A model generated the notes under the pieces. It did no database searches. It saw only the letters and a program-made list of their open reading frames with translations, and was not told the DNA's origin. A stretch of 64,000 nt of DNA, taken from assembly GCF_036178145.1 (NCBI RefSeq), contig NZ_CP108067.1, forward strand, positions 2,914,001 through 2,978,000, written 5' to 3'. Of this stretch, positions 24,606 through 33,058 are shown in pieces; within the stretch, counting starts at the first letter, position 1, and each line of letters starts with the position of its first letter. This DNA is from Streptomyces sp. NBC_00273 (GTDB lineage Bacteria > Actinomycetota > Actinomycetes > Streptomycetales > Streptomycetaceae). Made by a program: the position numbers and the translations under genes.

Positions 24606-25559
24606 CTAGGTGTATTGACCCGCAGGGTTGTTCACGCGGCTGATGGGTGGCTTGCCGTCGAGTGCGGTGTGGCAGCGGTGATGGTTGTAGGTGTGGAGGA
24701 AGTCTGCCAGGGCCGCGGTCCGCTCGTCGTTCGAGGTGTAGGGCCGTAGGTAGGCCCACTCGTCGAGGAGGGTGCGGTTGAAACGTTCGACCTTGCCGTT
24801 GGTCTGAGGCCGGTAGGCACGGGTGAGCCTTCCGGCAGCGCCGAGGTCGGCCAGGACGGCCTTCCAGGCCAGGCCTTTGCGGTAGGCCCACGCGTTGTCG
24901 GTGAGAACGCGTTCGATGCGGGTGATGCCCTGGGTGTGGAAGAACGCGGCGGCGCGTGTGAGGAAGCCTGCGCACGTCGCGACTTTCTCGTCCGGGTGGA
25001 TCTCGCTGTAGGCCAGGCGGGAGTGGTCGTCGACCGCGGAGTGGACGTAGTCGAAGCCCATGCCGCGGATGGGTCGGCCCGCGTCGCGGCCCAGGACACG
25101 GTGGCCGCCGCCGTCGGGGATCCGGCCGAGCTTCTTCACGTCGACGTGGATGAGTTCGCCGGGTCGCTCGCGTTCGTAGCGGCGGATCGGGGTGCCGGTC
25201 GGGCGGTCGATCCAGGCCAGGCGGTGCAGACCATGCCGGGTCAGAATGCGGTGGACGGTCGAGGCGGGCAGTCCCAGGACCGGGCCGATGCGGGCGGGCC
25301 CCAGTTTGCGGGTCCGGCGCAGGTCACAGACCCTCGCCTCGATGGCGGCCGAAGTCCGGTGCGGTGTCGTGCGTGGCCGGCTGGATCGGTCGTGCAGTCC
25401 GGCCTCGCCTTCCGTCCGCCACCGGCGCATCCATTTGTGGGCGGTGGCCCGCGAGATGCCCATCTCGGCGGCCACGTGGGCGACCGGGCGGCCCGATACG
25501 ACTCGTTCGACCAGCAGGCGCCTACCGAAGACGGTCAGCCGGGCATTACGGTGGGACAC
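24606..25559 (-). CDS. IS481-family transposase
   Basis: 317 residues from a GTG at 25557-25559 (MSHRNARLTVFGRRLLVERV). The N-terminal helix-turn-helix is PVAHVAAEMGISRATAHKWMRRW. A second HTH-like region follows, and the catalytic core has D140 (LIHVDVKKLGRI), D221 (VLTDNAWAYRKGLAWK) and E258 (YRPQTNGKVERFNRTLLDEW), i.e. a full DDE triad. The frame ends in NNPAGQYT, and its TAG stop (24606-24608) lies in the flanking CTAG rather than within the element. The enzyme should cut and join the IS ends. It appears functional. Confidence 0.93.
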   Translation of the reverse strand: MSHRNARLTVFGRRLLVERVVSGRPVAHVAAEMGISRATAHKWMRRWRTEGEAGLHDRSSRPRTTPHRTSAAIEARVCDLRRTRKLGPARIGPVLGLPASTVHRILTRHGLHRLAWIDRPTGTPIRRYERERPGELIHVDVKKLGRIPDGGGHRVLGRDAGRPIRGMGFDYVHSAVDDHSRLAYSEIHPDEKVATCAGFLTRAAAFFHTQGITRIERVLTDNAWAYRKGLAWKAVLADLGAAGRLTRAYRPQTNGKVERFNRTLLDEWAYLRPYTSNDERTAALADFLHTYNHHRCHTALDGKPPISRVNNPAGQYT

Positions 25560-25662
25560 GAAGACCTCCGTACGGTGAGTTCCTAGACAGCTCCCACCAC
25601 ACCGGAGGTCTTCGCCATGTTCAAGACCTGCCGAGTGTCAACAACGCTCGTGATCAATACAC
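24610..25662. mobile_element. IS481-family insertion sequence, about 1053 bp
   Basis: The left end GTGTATTGACCC (24610 on) and the reverse complement of the right end GTGTATTGATCA (ending 25662) agree at the first nine bases, and at 19 of the first 26. CTAG flanks both ends (24606-24609 and 25663-25666), consistent with a four-base target duplication, although CTAG is palindromic so the exact edge is ambiguous. The element carries one DDE transposase on the minus strand and a 12-bp perfect inverted repeat before its start. It looks intact. Confidence 0.85.
25559..25614. promoter_or_regulatory. 12-bp perfect inverted repeat upstream of transposase start
   Basis: CGAAGACCTCCG (25559-25570) is repeated as its exact reverse complement CGGAGGTCTTCG (25603-25614), with a 32-base spacer. 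One arm touches the transposase start codon. In RNA it would hide the start region and the AGGTC sequence. It may damp transposase expression from read-through transcripts, as in some other IS families, or bind the transposase. Confidence 0.5.
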
Positions 25663-25666
25663 CTAG

Positions 25667-25826
25667 GTCCTGTCGTCAAAGTGGCGTCGGCCGAGCCCGC
25701 GGCGTCCGGTGCCGTGCATCGCAAGGCGGGGGGGCGCCCGTGTACTGGACGTACTCGGGCGCCCCGACAACGCAGCGAGGTGTGGTGCCGGGCGTCGCGG
25801 GCCCGACGGGACTTTGACGACAGGGC
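25667..25826. mobile_element. MITE-like element of 160 bp next to IS481
   Basis: The ends GTCCTGTCGTCAAAGT (25667-25682) and ACTTTGACGACAGGGC (25811-25826) are inverted repeats with one mismatch in 16. Both sides carry CTAG (25663-25666 and 25827-25830), the target typical of IS5-family elements. There is no open frame for a transposase. The inside has its own palindrome (GGGCGCCC on both sides of about 17 bases near 25733-25765). It abuts the IS481, sharing one CTAG. It is probably a non-autonomous IS5-type relic moved in trans. Confidence 0.7.
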
Positions 25827-26828
25827 CTAGGCCCGGGCCGCCGCCTCGTCCGCGAGTGCGGTCAGGTCCTCCACGGACATCGCGCCCGGCGGCAGGCCCT
25901 CCCGGGCGAAGATGTTCGCCGCGTGCCGCAGGACGTCGTTGACCGGGGTCGGCACCCCGTGCAGCCGGCCCAACAGGGAGATCTCCCCGTTGAGGTAGTC
26001 CGCCTCCACCGATCCCGTACCCCGCGCCAGGCTCTGCCACGACGAGCCGCCCCGCACCCCTGCCGGCTGGTCCACCTTGCCCTCGCGCGCCAGCGCCTGC
26101 TCGGCGTCCGAGGCGTAGGCGATGCCCGCCGCGACGAAGGCGGCCTTGCCCTCGCGGACGGCCCTCAGGAGCAGCGCCGCCTTCGCCGGGTCGGGTTCCG
26201 GTCCGGTCGTCGCCTGGATCGCATTGCCCAGGTTCCCGAGCAGCTTCGCGTACTTCCACCGCATCACGTCCTCGGTCTGCGGCGCCCCGAAGCCGGCCTT
26301 GCCGAGGTCCGCGGTGACGGCCCGGGACACGGTGTCGGTGCCGCCCGCCGCCCGGCCCACGTGCAGGACTCCGGTCAGCGGCGCGCACAGCGCCGAGACC
26401 ACGCCCGGTTCCAGGAAGGTGGCGGGCAGCCATACGCACACCCCGTACACGCGCGCGAAGCGCCGTAGCGCCAGCCGCTCGCTCTCCACTCCGTTCTGCG
26501 CGCACAGCACCGGGAGCCGCTGCGCGGCCGTACCACCGCCCGCGACCTCCGCGTCGCCCCACGCATCGAGCGCGGCGACGGCGTCCTGGGTCTTCACGGA
26601 CAGCAACAGCACGTCGTCGGGGCGCAGTTCACCCAGTTCGTCCGGTCCGGTGACCACGGGCAGTCGGTGCACCCGGGTCCCGTCGGCCGTCGTGAGCCGC
26701 AGCCCCTCGGCCCGCAGGGCCTGCGCGTGTGCGCCGCGGGCGACGAGTACGACCTCGCCGCCCGCCTCCGCGAGCCGTCCGCCGATGGTGGCGCCGACCG
26801 CGCCCGCGCCGATGATGATGTAACGCAT
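25827..26828 (-). CDS. ketopantoate reductase (ApbA/PanE) family protein
   Basis: 333 residues. The N-terminal Rossmann fold is MRYIIIGAGAVGATIGGRLAEAGGEVVLVARG with the GxGxxG motif. The NADPH-binding domain continues through DDVLLLSVKTQDAVAAL. The C-terminal domain has MRWKYAKLLGNLGNAIQATTG (the conserved Lys-Asn pair) and the NDVLRHAANIFARE end. PanE makes pantoate for CoA synthesis, but many Streptomyces paralogues act on other 2-oxo acids, so the substrate is uncertain. The TAG stop (25827-25829) lies in the CTAG that borders the MITE, so the insertion sits exactly at the end of this gene. Confidence 0.9.
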   Translation of the reverse strand: MRYIIIGAGAVGATIGGRLAEAGGEVVLVARGAHAQALRAEGLRLTTADGTRVHRLPVVTGPDELGELRPDDVLLLSVKTQDAVAALDAWGDAEVAGGGTAAQRLPVLCAQNGVESERLALRRFARVYGVCVWLPATFLEPGVVSALCAPLTGVLHVGRAAGGTDTVSRAVTADLGKAGFGAPQTEDVMRWKYAKLLGNLGNAIQATTGPEPDPAKAALLLRAVREGKAAFVAAGIAYASDAEQALAREGKVDQPAGVRGGSSWQSLARGTGSVEADYLNGEISLLGRLHGVPTPVNDVLRHAANIFAREGLPPGAMSVEDLTALADEAAARA

Positions 26829-26914
26829 GCCGATGAGCCTGGCACACCCCGCCGGCTCCGTCGCCCCTGGGGCCGGTCGTCGACGCCCCGCCGGCTCGGG
26901 CCAGGATGTTCCCC

Positions 26915-27295
26915 ATGAGTACCGACGCAGAGGGCGTGGCCGAGGCGGTCACGCGCGAGATGGAGTTGATGGGCCCGGGCGTGCGGACGTCGAGGGTCCT
27001 GACGGACCGGCTCCTCGATCCGGAGTTCGTCGAGGTGGGCGCCTCGGGCCGCAGGTGGGACCGGGAGGCGATGCTCGCGGCGCTGCCGGACCTGGAGGGC
27101 GGCGCCGAGGACGGCCCGCAGTACGAGCCCGCCGGCATGACGGGGGTCGAACTGGCGCCGGGGGTGGTGCACCTCACGTACGAGACCGTGATCGACGGGC
27201 GCCGGGCGCGCAGGAGTTCGATCTGGCGGAAGGCGGACGACGGGACCGGATGGCGGATGTACTACCACCAGGCCACGCCGGTGCCGGGCGGGTAG
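26915..27295 (+). CDS. DUF4440/SnoaL-like (NTF2-fold) protein
   Basis: 126 residues. The sequence LLDPEFVEVGASGRRWDREAMLAALPDLEGG, followed by VELAPGVVHLTYETVIDGRRARRSSIWRKADDGTGWRMYYHQATPV, is the common NTF2-like cone of DUF4440 proteins. No active-site acid/histidine pair can be assigned. The ATG at 26915 is preferred over 26906 because AGGA lies eight bases upstream of it. It diverges from the ApbA-family gene and converges on the DUF1697 gene. Confidence 0.8.
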   Translation: MSTDAEGVAEAVTREMELMGPGVRTSRVLTDRLLDPEFVEVGASGRRWDREAMLAALPDLEGGAEDGPQYEPAGMTGVELAPGVVHLTYETVIDGRRARRSSIWRKADDGTGWRMYYHQATPVPGG

Positions 27296-27303
27296 GCACG
27301 GGG

Positions 27304-27891
27304 TCAGGGGCCGGTCAGCTCCACGAGCTTGGCGACGGTGTTCCAGTTGCGGGTGGTCACGTCGATGCCCTTGACGACGGCGGGCTTGGCGAGGGCCTCG
27401 GCGAGCTTGGAGCGCCCCAGGCCGTCGGGAGCGTAGAGGTAGAGGACGCGCTCGCCGATCCGGTACTCCTCGGGGAGGTACGCCGCCCCGTCGAGCGCGG
27501 CGAACCGCTCCGGGCCGGGCTGTTCGGAACAGAAGGTGACGTGCAGCTGCTTGCCCTCCAGCTCCGCGGCCGGGAACGGACAGGCCTCGGCGACGGCGCG
27601 CAGGTACGCGCCGTCCAGCACCAGGCACGCCACGCGGAAGCCGAAGTGGGCCTCGATGGCCGCCTCCACCTCCCGGGCGAGGGCCGTCGGGTCCTGTTGC
27701 GCGCTGCTGAAGACGGCGTTGCCGCTCTGCAGGTACGTCGCCACGTCGCCGTGGCCGAGCCCCTCCAGCAGCGCGCGCAACTCCGCCATCGGGACCTTCT
27801 TGTTCCCGCCGACGTTGATCCCGCGCAGCAGGACCGCGTACTTCTTCGTGGCCGTCGTCGTGGCCGTCTTCGTCGTCGCCTTCTTCGTCAT
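27304..27891 (-). CDS. DUF1697 family protein
   Basis: 195 residues. The hallmark [44 protein letters not shown] lies at about 17-60 and is typical of DUF1697. The first 15 residues are a Lys/Thr/Ala-rich low-complexity tail ([17 protein letters not shown]). Function of the family is unknown; the fold is a small alpha/beta domain. It begins within the last codons of the glycosyltransferase gene (four-base overlap), so the two are co-translated. Confidence 0.9.
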   Translation of the reverse strand: MTKKATTKTATTTATKKYAVLLRGINVGGNKKVPMAELRALLEGLGHGDVATYLQSGNAVFSSAQQDPTALAREVEAAIEAHFGFRVACLVLDGAYLRAVAEACPFPAAELEGKQLHVTFCSEQPGPERFAALDGAAYLPEEYRIGERVLYLYAPDGLGRSKLAEALAKPAVVKGIDVTTRNWNTVAKLVELTGP

Positions 27892-29114
27892 GGGCGCACC
27901 TTAGAACCCGCCTCCGACAATTCGGCCTCGATGAGGTCGGCCGCCCGTCGTGTGCCGCCTTCGGTCGCCATCTGTGCGCGGACGGCCTCCGCGCGGGCGG
28001 CGACCTCGGGGTCGGCGACCAGGTGCAGGACCGCCTCGCGCAGGGTCGCGGCGTCGGCGTCCGCCATCGGGACGTGGCGGGCCACGCCGAGGGAGACCAG
28101 CATGTCGGCGTTGGCGAACTGGTCGACGGCCTGCGGGACGGCGACCATCGGGGTGGCGGTGGCGAGCCCCTCCTGACTGCCGCCGGCCCCCGCGTGGGTG
28201 ATGAAGGCGTCGGCCCGGTGCAGGATGTCCAGCTGGGGCACCCAGCGGTGGACCTCGACACTTGCGGGGACCGGGCCCAGGTCGGCCTCGTCGGTGAACG
28301 CGCCGATCTGGAGGACGAGGTACCAGTCGGGCAGGTCCGCGAAGGCCTCGATGCAGGCGCGGTAGAAGGCCGGCTGCTTGGTGAAGGCGGAGCCGAGCGA
28401 GACCAGCACGATCTTCTTGCCCTCGGCGGCCGGGGGCCGCTGCCAGGAGCCCTGGGTGGCGCTGCGGTCGCCCTGGCAGGCGCCGACGAAGGTGTACGCG
28501 GACCCGTCGACGCGGTCGGCGTGCGGTTGGAGCGCCCGGGGGATGAGGACGATGCTGCGGCGCGGGCGGCCCTGGAAGCGGTCGACGTCGTCGCCGAGGC
28601 CGTTCTCGGTGAGCCAGGCCGCGAACGCCGCGTAGTACGCCCGGCCGCGCTCGGACGCCTTCAGCTCGGCGAACATCGGCTCGGCCACCTCCTGCTCGTA
28701 TCCGTCCCAAGCGACCAGGTTCGGGGAGAGAGAGACGGCGGGGACGCCCCAGCGGTGGGCGAGCACGGGCGCCGGGTAGGAGGTGATGTCGTGGAGCACG
28801 AGGTCCGGCTCGTCGCCCTCGAAGGCGGCGGCGAGCTGCGGGAGCGCCTGGACGGCGTCCTTCAGGAACAGCTCCAGGTGGTCGATGAGCTCGGTGCCCC
28901 AGGCCTCCGGCTCGTCGTCGGTCGGGAGGGTGGAGGTGTAGACGACGGGCGTGGCGCCGGTCTCCGCGACCTTCTCGGCGAAGGAGGCGGGGACGGCGTA
29001 GCTGACGCGGTGGCCCCGCGCCACGAGTTCGCGGATCACCTCGATGCTCGGGTTCACGTGCCCGTGGGCGGCGATGGAGAACATGGCGATGTGGGCGGGC
29101 TTCGCTGTGGTCAT
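27888..29114 (-). CDS. macrolide-type (GT1) glycosyltransferase
   Basis: 408 residues, the normal size of MGT/OleD-like enzymes. The N-terminal domain starts [36 protein letters not shown], with the catalytic base His in AAHGHVN. The acceptor domain contains the conserved [20 protein letters not shown]. The C-terminal nucleotide-sugar site is [51 protein letters not shown]. Such enzymes glucosylate macrolides, flavonoids or other hydroxyls and often give self-protection. No biosynthetic cluster adjoins it, so a detoxifying role is more likely. Confidence 0.93.
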   Translation of the reverse strand: MTTAKPAHIAMFSIAAHGHVNPSIEVIRELVARGHRVSYAVPASFAEKVAETGATPVVYTSTLPTDDEPEAWGTELIDHLELFLKDAVQALPQLAAAFEGDEPDLVLHDITSYPAPVLAHRWGVPAVSLSPNLVAWDGYEQEVAEPMFAELKASERGRAYYAAFAAWLTENGLGDDVDRFQGRPRRSIVLIPRALQPHADRVDGSAYTFVGACQGDRSATQGSWQRPPAAEGKKIVLVSLGSAFTKQPAFYRACIEAFADLPDWYLVLQIGAFTDEADLGPVPASVEVHRWVPQLDILHRADAFITHAGAGGSQEGLATATPMVAVPQAVDQFANADMLVSLGVARHVPMADADAATLREAVLHLVADPEVAARAEAVRAQMATEGGTRRAADLIEAELSEAGSKVRP

Positions 29115-29165
29115 GACCCCACCCTAGGCGAGACGATACGTCTCGTGCAATCTGTTTCCCTCGGC

Positions 29166-31349
29166 TCATGACGGCCCGCCACCCGCGGCCCCACCACCGG
29201 CCGACCCGGCCGCACTCGACGCCCCGTTCGGCCCCGTGGGGCCGGACGGGTGGTCCGATCCCGTCATGCGGTCGACGTCGACGTTCAGCGAGTCCAGCCA
29301 AGCCAGCGCGGCGAAGAAGCGCGGTGAGGAAACCCCCGGCGGCTCGTCCGCAGCGGACCGGCCGGACGGTGGCTCGCCCAGCGGATTCGCGGCCTCCGCC
29401 GGAGCCGCCCCCACCCGCTCGGCCGCCTCCCGCATCCGCGTGGCCACCCCGGCCGCCCGGCCGTCCAACCGGACGCTGTTCGCCGGTCCCACCGCCGGAC
29501 CTCCGCGGACGAACAGCCGGCGCGAGCCCCACAGCACGTGGTGGCCCGACATCATGGCCGCGTGCCAGTCCGTCCTGGGGTTCTCGGACGTCCGGGGCTC
29601 GTTCTGGTGCTGTGCGAACGCGGACTCCGCCATCGTCAGCGCGTGCTGGAGCGGCCGGTCGTCGGGAACGTGTCCGGGCCCGCCCTCCACCACGGCCGCC
29701 GTGGTGCGCTCGACCGTCTCGGCCTCCGTCGCCAGCAGCAGGGCGACCGCCCGGTGCAGCTCCCGCTGCGCCCCCCGCGGCCAGGCGAGCACCCCGAACA
29801 CCACACCGATCAGGCTGCCGATGATCACGTCCAGGATCCTGACCTCGGCCAGCTGCCAGGTCACGGGCGCCAGCTGGGCGAAGACGAAGGCCACCGTGAG
29901 GGTGAACAGGCCCTGGGCCCAGCCCACGCCCCGGACCGGCCCCACCCGGAACGCGGTGAACATCACGAACGGCAGCGCGATGGCGTAGACGGTGGTGTGG
30001 CTGCCGATCAGGGCCAGCAGCAGCCCGGTGACCAGGGCGCCGAGCATGGTGCCGGTGATCGCCACGCGTACGGTCGCCCGCGTCTGGGCGGCGGTGGTCC
30101 GGGTCAGGCTCAGGACGGCGAGCATCGCCCAGAAGCCGTGGGGCAGCGAGTCCACGCCCGCGATCGTGCGGGCGGCCGCCAGCGCGAGGCTGATCCGGAC
30201 GGCGTTCTGGAAGTACACCGAGCGCGGCCCGGCGTGTCCCGCCAGCCGGTGCCACCACAGGCGCGGCGCGCGCTGGCCCGCGTACCAGAACCGGCCCGAA
30301 TCGACGTCCTCGGGCACCCGCGCGCGCCGGCCCCGCACCGCCAGCTCGGTCGCCGTCGCCAGGGCCACGGCCGCGTCCATCACCTCCAGCAGCGCCGCCC
30401 GGCGCCGCCCCCGCGCGGCGGTCGCGGGTGCCTCCCGCGCGGCCGACGCGGCGGCCTGCTCCCGGAGGCGCCGCAGGGCGTCGGCCGCTTCGGTCGCATC
30501 GGCGCGGCCGTCCAGCAGGGCGCCGCTCTCGCTGACGGCCCGGCCGACCGCGGGCAGTATCTCGGGCTCCTGCGCCATCGGCACCGGGGGCGGCGGTGGC
30601 GGGGGAAGGTTCACGAGGCGGGCGAGGAGCGTGCGGGCGGCCAGGCCCGCGTGGGACAGGGCGCGGTCCCGCAGGCCCGGCCCGGCGGGGCGGTCCGCCT
30701 CGTCGGTCCGGAAGGGCCGCAACGACTCGCCGGCCGCCCGGGCCGCCTCCGCCGAGGCGGCGGACAGCGCGTACGGGGCGCGGCCCAGCTCGGCGACGCA
30801 GCGGGCGGCGGTGTCGCACACACCGACGGCCAGCCGGCGGTAGGTGGGCCCGGGCTCCTCGGGCAGCACGAAGACCTCGGCGAGGACCAGCAGCAGGAGA
30901 CCGAAGGTGGCCCCCAGGAGCCGTTCGCCCAGGGTGCCGGGGGCGTAGGGCGGGAAGCACGGCAGGATGTAGAGCAACTGCAATCCGGGCGCGGCGCCCG
31001 CCGCGCGGGGCCCGGCCGCCGCCACGAAGGCCAGGAAGAAGCCGATCAGGAGCATCCCGACGACGGCGCTCCAGGTCCGGATCGCGAGGAAGGTGCCGAG
31101 CGTCAGCAGCACCCAGGCCGTGGGCGTCGCCCTGACCATGACGGCCGCCCGCTGGCGTCCGGTGCCGGGGATGTGGGAGAGCGCCGCCATCGACACCGCG
31201 GCGAACAGCGCGTACGTGGCGGCCACCGGCCGGTCCAGTGCGTACAGGCAGACGAAGAACGAGGCGCACGCGGAGAGGGTGGTGCGCAGGGCGCGCCGCG
31301 TCACGACCGAGGGGCCCCGGTCGGCGCGTCCGTCGTGTTCGGCGCACAT
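29166..31349 (-). CDS. FUSC family membrane protein
   Basis: 727 residues from the ATG at 31347-31349. There are two blocks of transmembrane helices: about 20-150 (TTLSACASFFVCLYALDR; AAGAAPGLQLLYILPCFPPYAPG) and about 375-510 (ISLALAAARTIAGVDSLPHGFWAMLAVLSLTRTT, VAITGTMLGALVTGLLLALIGSHTTVYAIALPFVMF). A long soluble region separates them, which is the layout of FUSC/aromatic acid exporter proteins. It probably exports organic acids or drugs. The C-terminus is Gly/Ala/Ser-rich. It lies upstream of the glycosyltransferase gene on the same strand with a 51-base gap. Confidence 0.85.
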   Translation of the reverse strand: MCAEHDGRADRGPSVVTRRALRTTLSACASFFVCLYALDRPVAATYALFAAVSMAALSHIPGTGRQRAAVMVRATPTAWVLLTLGTFLAIRTWSAVVGMLLIGFFLAFVAAAGPRAAGAAPGLQLLYILPCFPPYAPGTLGERLLGATFGLLLLVLAEVFVLPEEPGPTYRRLAVGVCDTAARCVAELGRAPYALSAASAEAARAAGESLRPFRTDEADRPAGPGLRDRALSHAGLAARTLLARLVNLPPPPPPPVPMAQEPEILPAVGRAVSESGALLDGRADATEAADALRRLREQAAASAAREAPATAARGRRRAALLEVMDAAVALATATELAVRGRRARVPEDVDSGRFWYAGQRAPRLWWHRLAGHAGPRSVYFQNAVRISLALAAARTIAGVDSLPHGFWAMLAVLSLTRTTAAQTRATVRVAITGTMLGALVTGLLLALIGSHTTVYAIALPFVMFTAFRVGPVRGVGWAQGLFTLTVAFVFAQLAPVTWQLAEVRILDVIIGSLIGVVFGVLAWPRGAQRELHRAVALLLATEAETVERTTAAVVEGGPGHVPDDRPLQHALTMAESAFAQHQNEPRTSENPRTDWHAAMMSGHHVLWGSRRLFVRGGPAVGPANSVRLDGRAAGVATRMREAAERVGAAPAEAANPLGEPPSGRSAADEPPGVSSPRFFAALAWLDSLNVDVDRMTGSDHPSGPTGPNGASSAAGSAGGGAAGGGPS

Positions 31350-31431
31350 GACTCCAGGATCGGGCCACCTGGCGGAAGCCACCACATACTGGCGGACGGG
31401 AGCGGATCCATCGAGGGGCGGGAGCGACGGT

Positions 31432-32295
31432 ATGGACGAGGCAGGGGCGAGGAACGTACTGGTGGCAGCGGGCCTGACCGGGGGCGCGCCCGGGGAGGCC
31501 GTCCTCCTCGCGCTCGGCGAGAACGCGGTCTTCGCCGTCGGCGACCTGGTGGTGAAGGTGGGCCGGGAGGCTGCGCTGCTGGAGCGGGCCGAGCGGGAAC
31601 TCGCGGTGTCCGGCTGGTTCGCCGCGTCCGGGATCCCGGCGGTCCGCGCGGCCGAGCCGAAGCCGCGGCTGGTGGACGGGCACCCGCTGACCCTGTGGCA
31701 CCGGCTCCCGGACGCGGTGCGGCCCGCGGGGCCCGGGGACCTGGCGGCGCTGTTGCGCCTGGTGCACGCCCTGCCCGAGCCGCCGTTCGCCCTGCCCGCG
31801 CGGAACCTGCTGGACGGGGTCGAGCGCTGGCTGCGGCTGGCGGGGGGCGCCGTCGACCCGGCCGACGCGGCCTATCTGCGGGCCCGCCGGGACGCCTACG
31901 CCGGTGAGCTTGCGGCCCTGACGCCGCGGCTGCCCCCGGGCCCGGTCCACGGCGACGCCCTGCCCCGCAACGTCCACGTGGGCCCCGACGGCCCGGCCCT
32001 GGTCGATCTGGAGACCGTGTCGGCCGATCTGCGCGAGCACGACCTGGTGGTGATGGCGCTCTCCCGCGACCGGTACGACCTGCCCGCCGAGGAGTACGAG
32101 GCCTTCGTGACGGCGTACGGCTGGGACGTCCGCGACTGGGAGGGCTGCGCGGTCCTGCGCGGCGCCCGTGAAACCGCCAGCTGCGCCTGGGTCGCCCAGC
32201 ACGCCCCGACCAACCCGAGGGCCCGGGCCGAGTTCCGCCGCCGCGTGGTCTCCCTCAGGGACGGCGACCGGGAATCGCAGTGGCGTTCCTTCTAG
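31432..32295 (+). CDS. aminoglycoside phosphotransferase (APH) family protein
   Basis: 287 residues. The N-lobe has GENAVFAVGDLVVKVGRE (nucleotide loop and Lys), followed by ERELAVSGWFAASGIPAVRAAEP. The catalytic loop is GPVHGDALPRNVHV, and the metal-binding Asp is in ALVDLETVSADLREHDLVVM (normally DFE/DxD, here VDLE). These kinases phosphorylate small hydroxyl compounds, and only some confer resistance. The ATG at 31432 is the first codon before conserved sequence. Its 3' end overlaps the start of the S1 protein gene by 16 bases. Confidence 0.88.
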   Translation: MDEAGARNVLVAAGLTGGAPGEAVLLALGENAVFAVGDLVVKVGREAALLERAERELAVSGWFAASGIPAVRAAEPKPRLVDGHPLTLWHRLPDAVRPAGPGDLAALLRLVHALPEPPFALPARNLLDGVERWLRLAGGAVDPADAAYLRARRDAYAGELAALTPRLPPGPVHGDALPRNVHVGPDGPALVDLETVSADLREHDLVVMALSRDRYDLPAEEYEAFVTAYGWDVRDWEGCAVLRGARETASCAWVAQHAPTNPRARAEFRRRVVSLRDGDRESQWRSF

Positions 32296-32972
32296 GGGCC
32301 GTCTTGTCGGTCGGGCGCCGCGAGCCCGGGCCGATCGGCACGACACCCCTAGCCCGGCCTGATCGGCGGGGCACCTCCTACGCGCTCCCGATCACGAGAT
32401 CGAATGCCCGGTTGACCGTCTGGCCGGAGCTGTCCACCGATGTCGACGCGGTCCTTGCCTCGCTTCCCGAGGAGGGTCCGGTGGAGTTCGTATGGGAGGA
32501 CGAGAACGGGGAGATCTCCAGCACGACGGCCGACGGGTCCGAGTACGGGGAACTGGCCGCCCACGTGGCAGGCGCCCGTGCCGCTACGGCGCTGTCCTTG
32601 ACCCTCGACGAACGCCACCCGCTGTTCACCGCGGTCCTGCCCGACAGCGACGGCGTCCTGCGCGCGCGGTGGAGGACCGAGCCGACGCAGAGCGACCGGA
32701 ACTGGGCCTTTCTGAAGACTCTCCGCCGTGGGCAGATCTGCACGGGCACGGTCACGGAGATCGCCAGCTTCGGTGTGACCTTCGTGGACATCGGCGGCTT
32801 CACCGCGATGATCAACGTTCCCGAGCTGTCCTGGCGCCGTGTCGATCAGCCCTCCGACGTCGTCAGCGTCGGCCAGGAGATCTCGGCCGAGATCCTCGAC
32901 GTCGACCTCGTGAGGGAGCGCGTGTCGCTGTCGCTGAAGGGCATTGCCGGGTCGGAGACGCCCTCACCGTGA
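32280..32972 (+). CDS. S1 RNA-binding domain protein, probably truncated
   Basis: 230 residues if the GTG at 32280 is the start, but residues 1-45 look non-conserved and a later start (e.g. TTG near 32412) is possible. The middle part (LTVWPELSTDVDAVLASLPEEGPVEFVWEDENGE) is an unrecognised alpha/beta region. Residues about 150-222 form one S1 domain: LRRGQICTGTVTEIASFGVTFVDIGGFTAMINVPELSWRRVDQPSDVVSVGQEISAEILDVDLVRERVSLSLKG (read in pieces). The frame then stops early, while the end of a second S1 repeat continues in another frame (32971-33049), so a second repeat was lost by deletion with a frameshift. Confidence 0.7.
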   Translation: MAFLLGAVLSVGRREPGPIGTTPLARPDRRGTSYALPITRSNARLTVWPELSTDVDAVLASLPEEGPVEFVWEDENGEISSTTADGSEYGELAAHVAGARAATALSLTLDERHPLFTAVLPDSDGVLRARWRTEPTQSDRNWAFLKTLRRGQICTGTVTEIASFGVTFVDIGGFTAMINVPELSWRRVDQPSDVVSVGQEISAEILDVDLVRERVSLSLKGIAGSETPSP

Positions 32973-33049
32973 AGATCACGGAGGTCGAGCTTCCACAGCG
33001 CCGGATCGCCCTCTCCCCCCTGCAGGCACTCGCGCCCGGAGCGGGCTGA
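32971..33049 (+). pseudogene. remnant of a second S1 repeat, out of frame
   Basis: Directly at the stop of the S1 gene, a different frame reads GDALTVKITEVELPQRRIALSPLQAL up to a TGA at 33047-33049. This matches the last strands of an S1 repeat (compare ISAEILDVDLVRERVSLSLKG in the intact repeat). Most of the second repeat is missing, so the tail is a deletion relic rather than an independent gene. A GTG at 32971 could start a 25-residue peptide by coupling, but nothing suggests function. Confidence 0.5.
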
Positions 33050-33058
33050 CCAGTACGG

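Noticed and set aside
25617..25817. Open frame across the IS481 right end and the MITE
   Set aside because: It crosses two mobile-element ends, has no homology and no ribosome site.
27901..32346. Very long minus-strand open frame (about 1480 codons) across the glycosyltransferase, FUSC and phosphotransferase genes
   Set aside because: It is a GC-rich frame shadow; the translation is Arg/Pro/Gly-rich without domains and the real genes lie in other frames on both strands.
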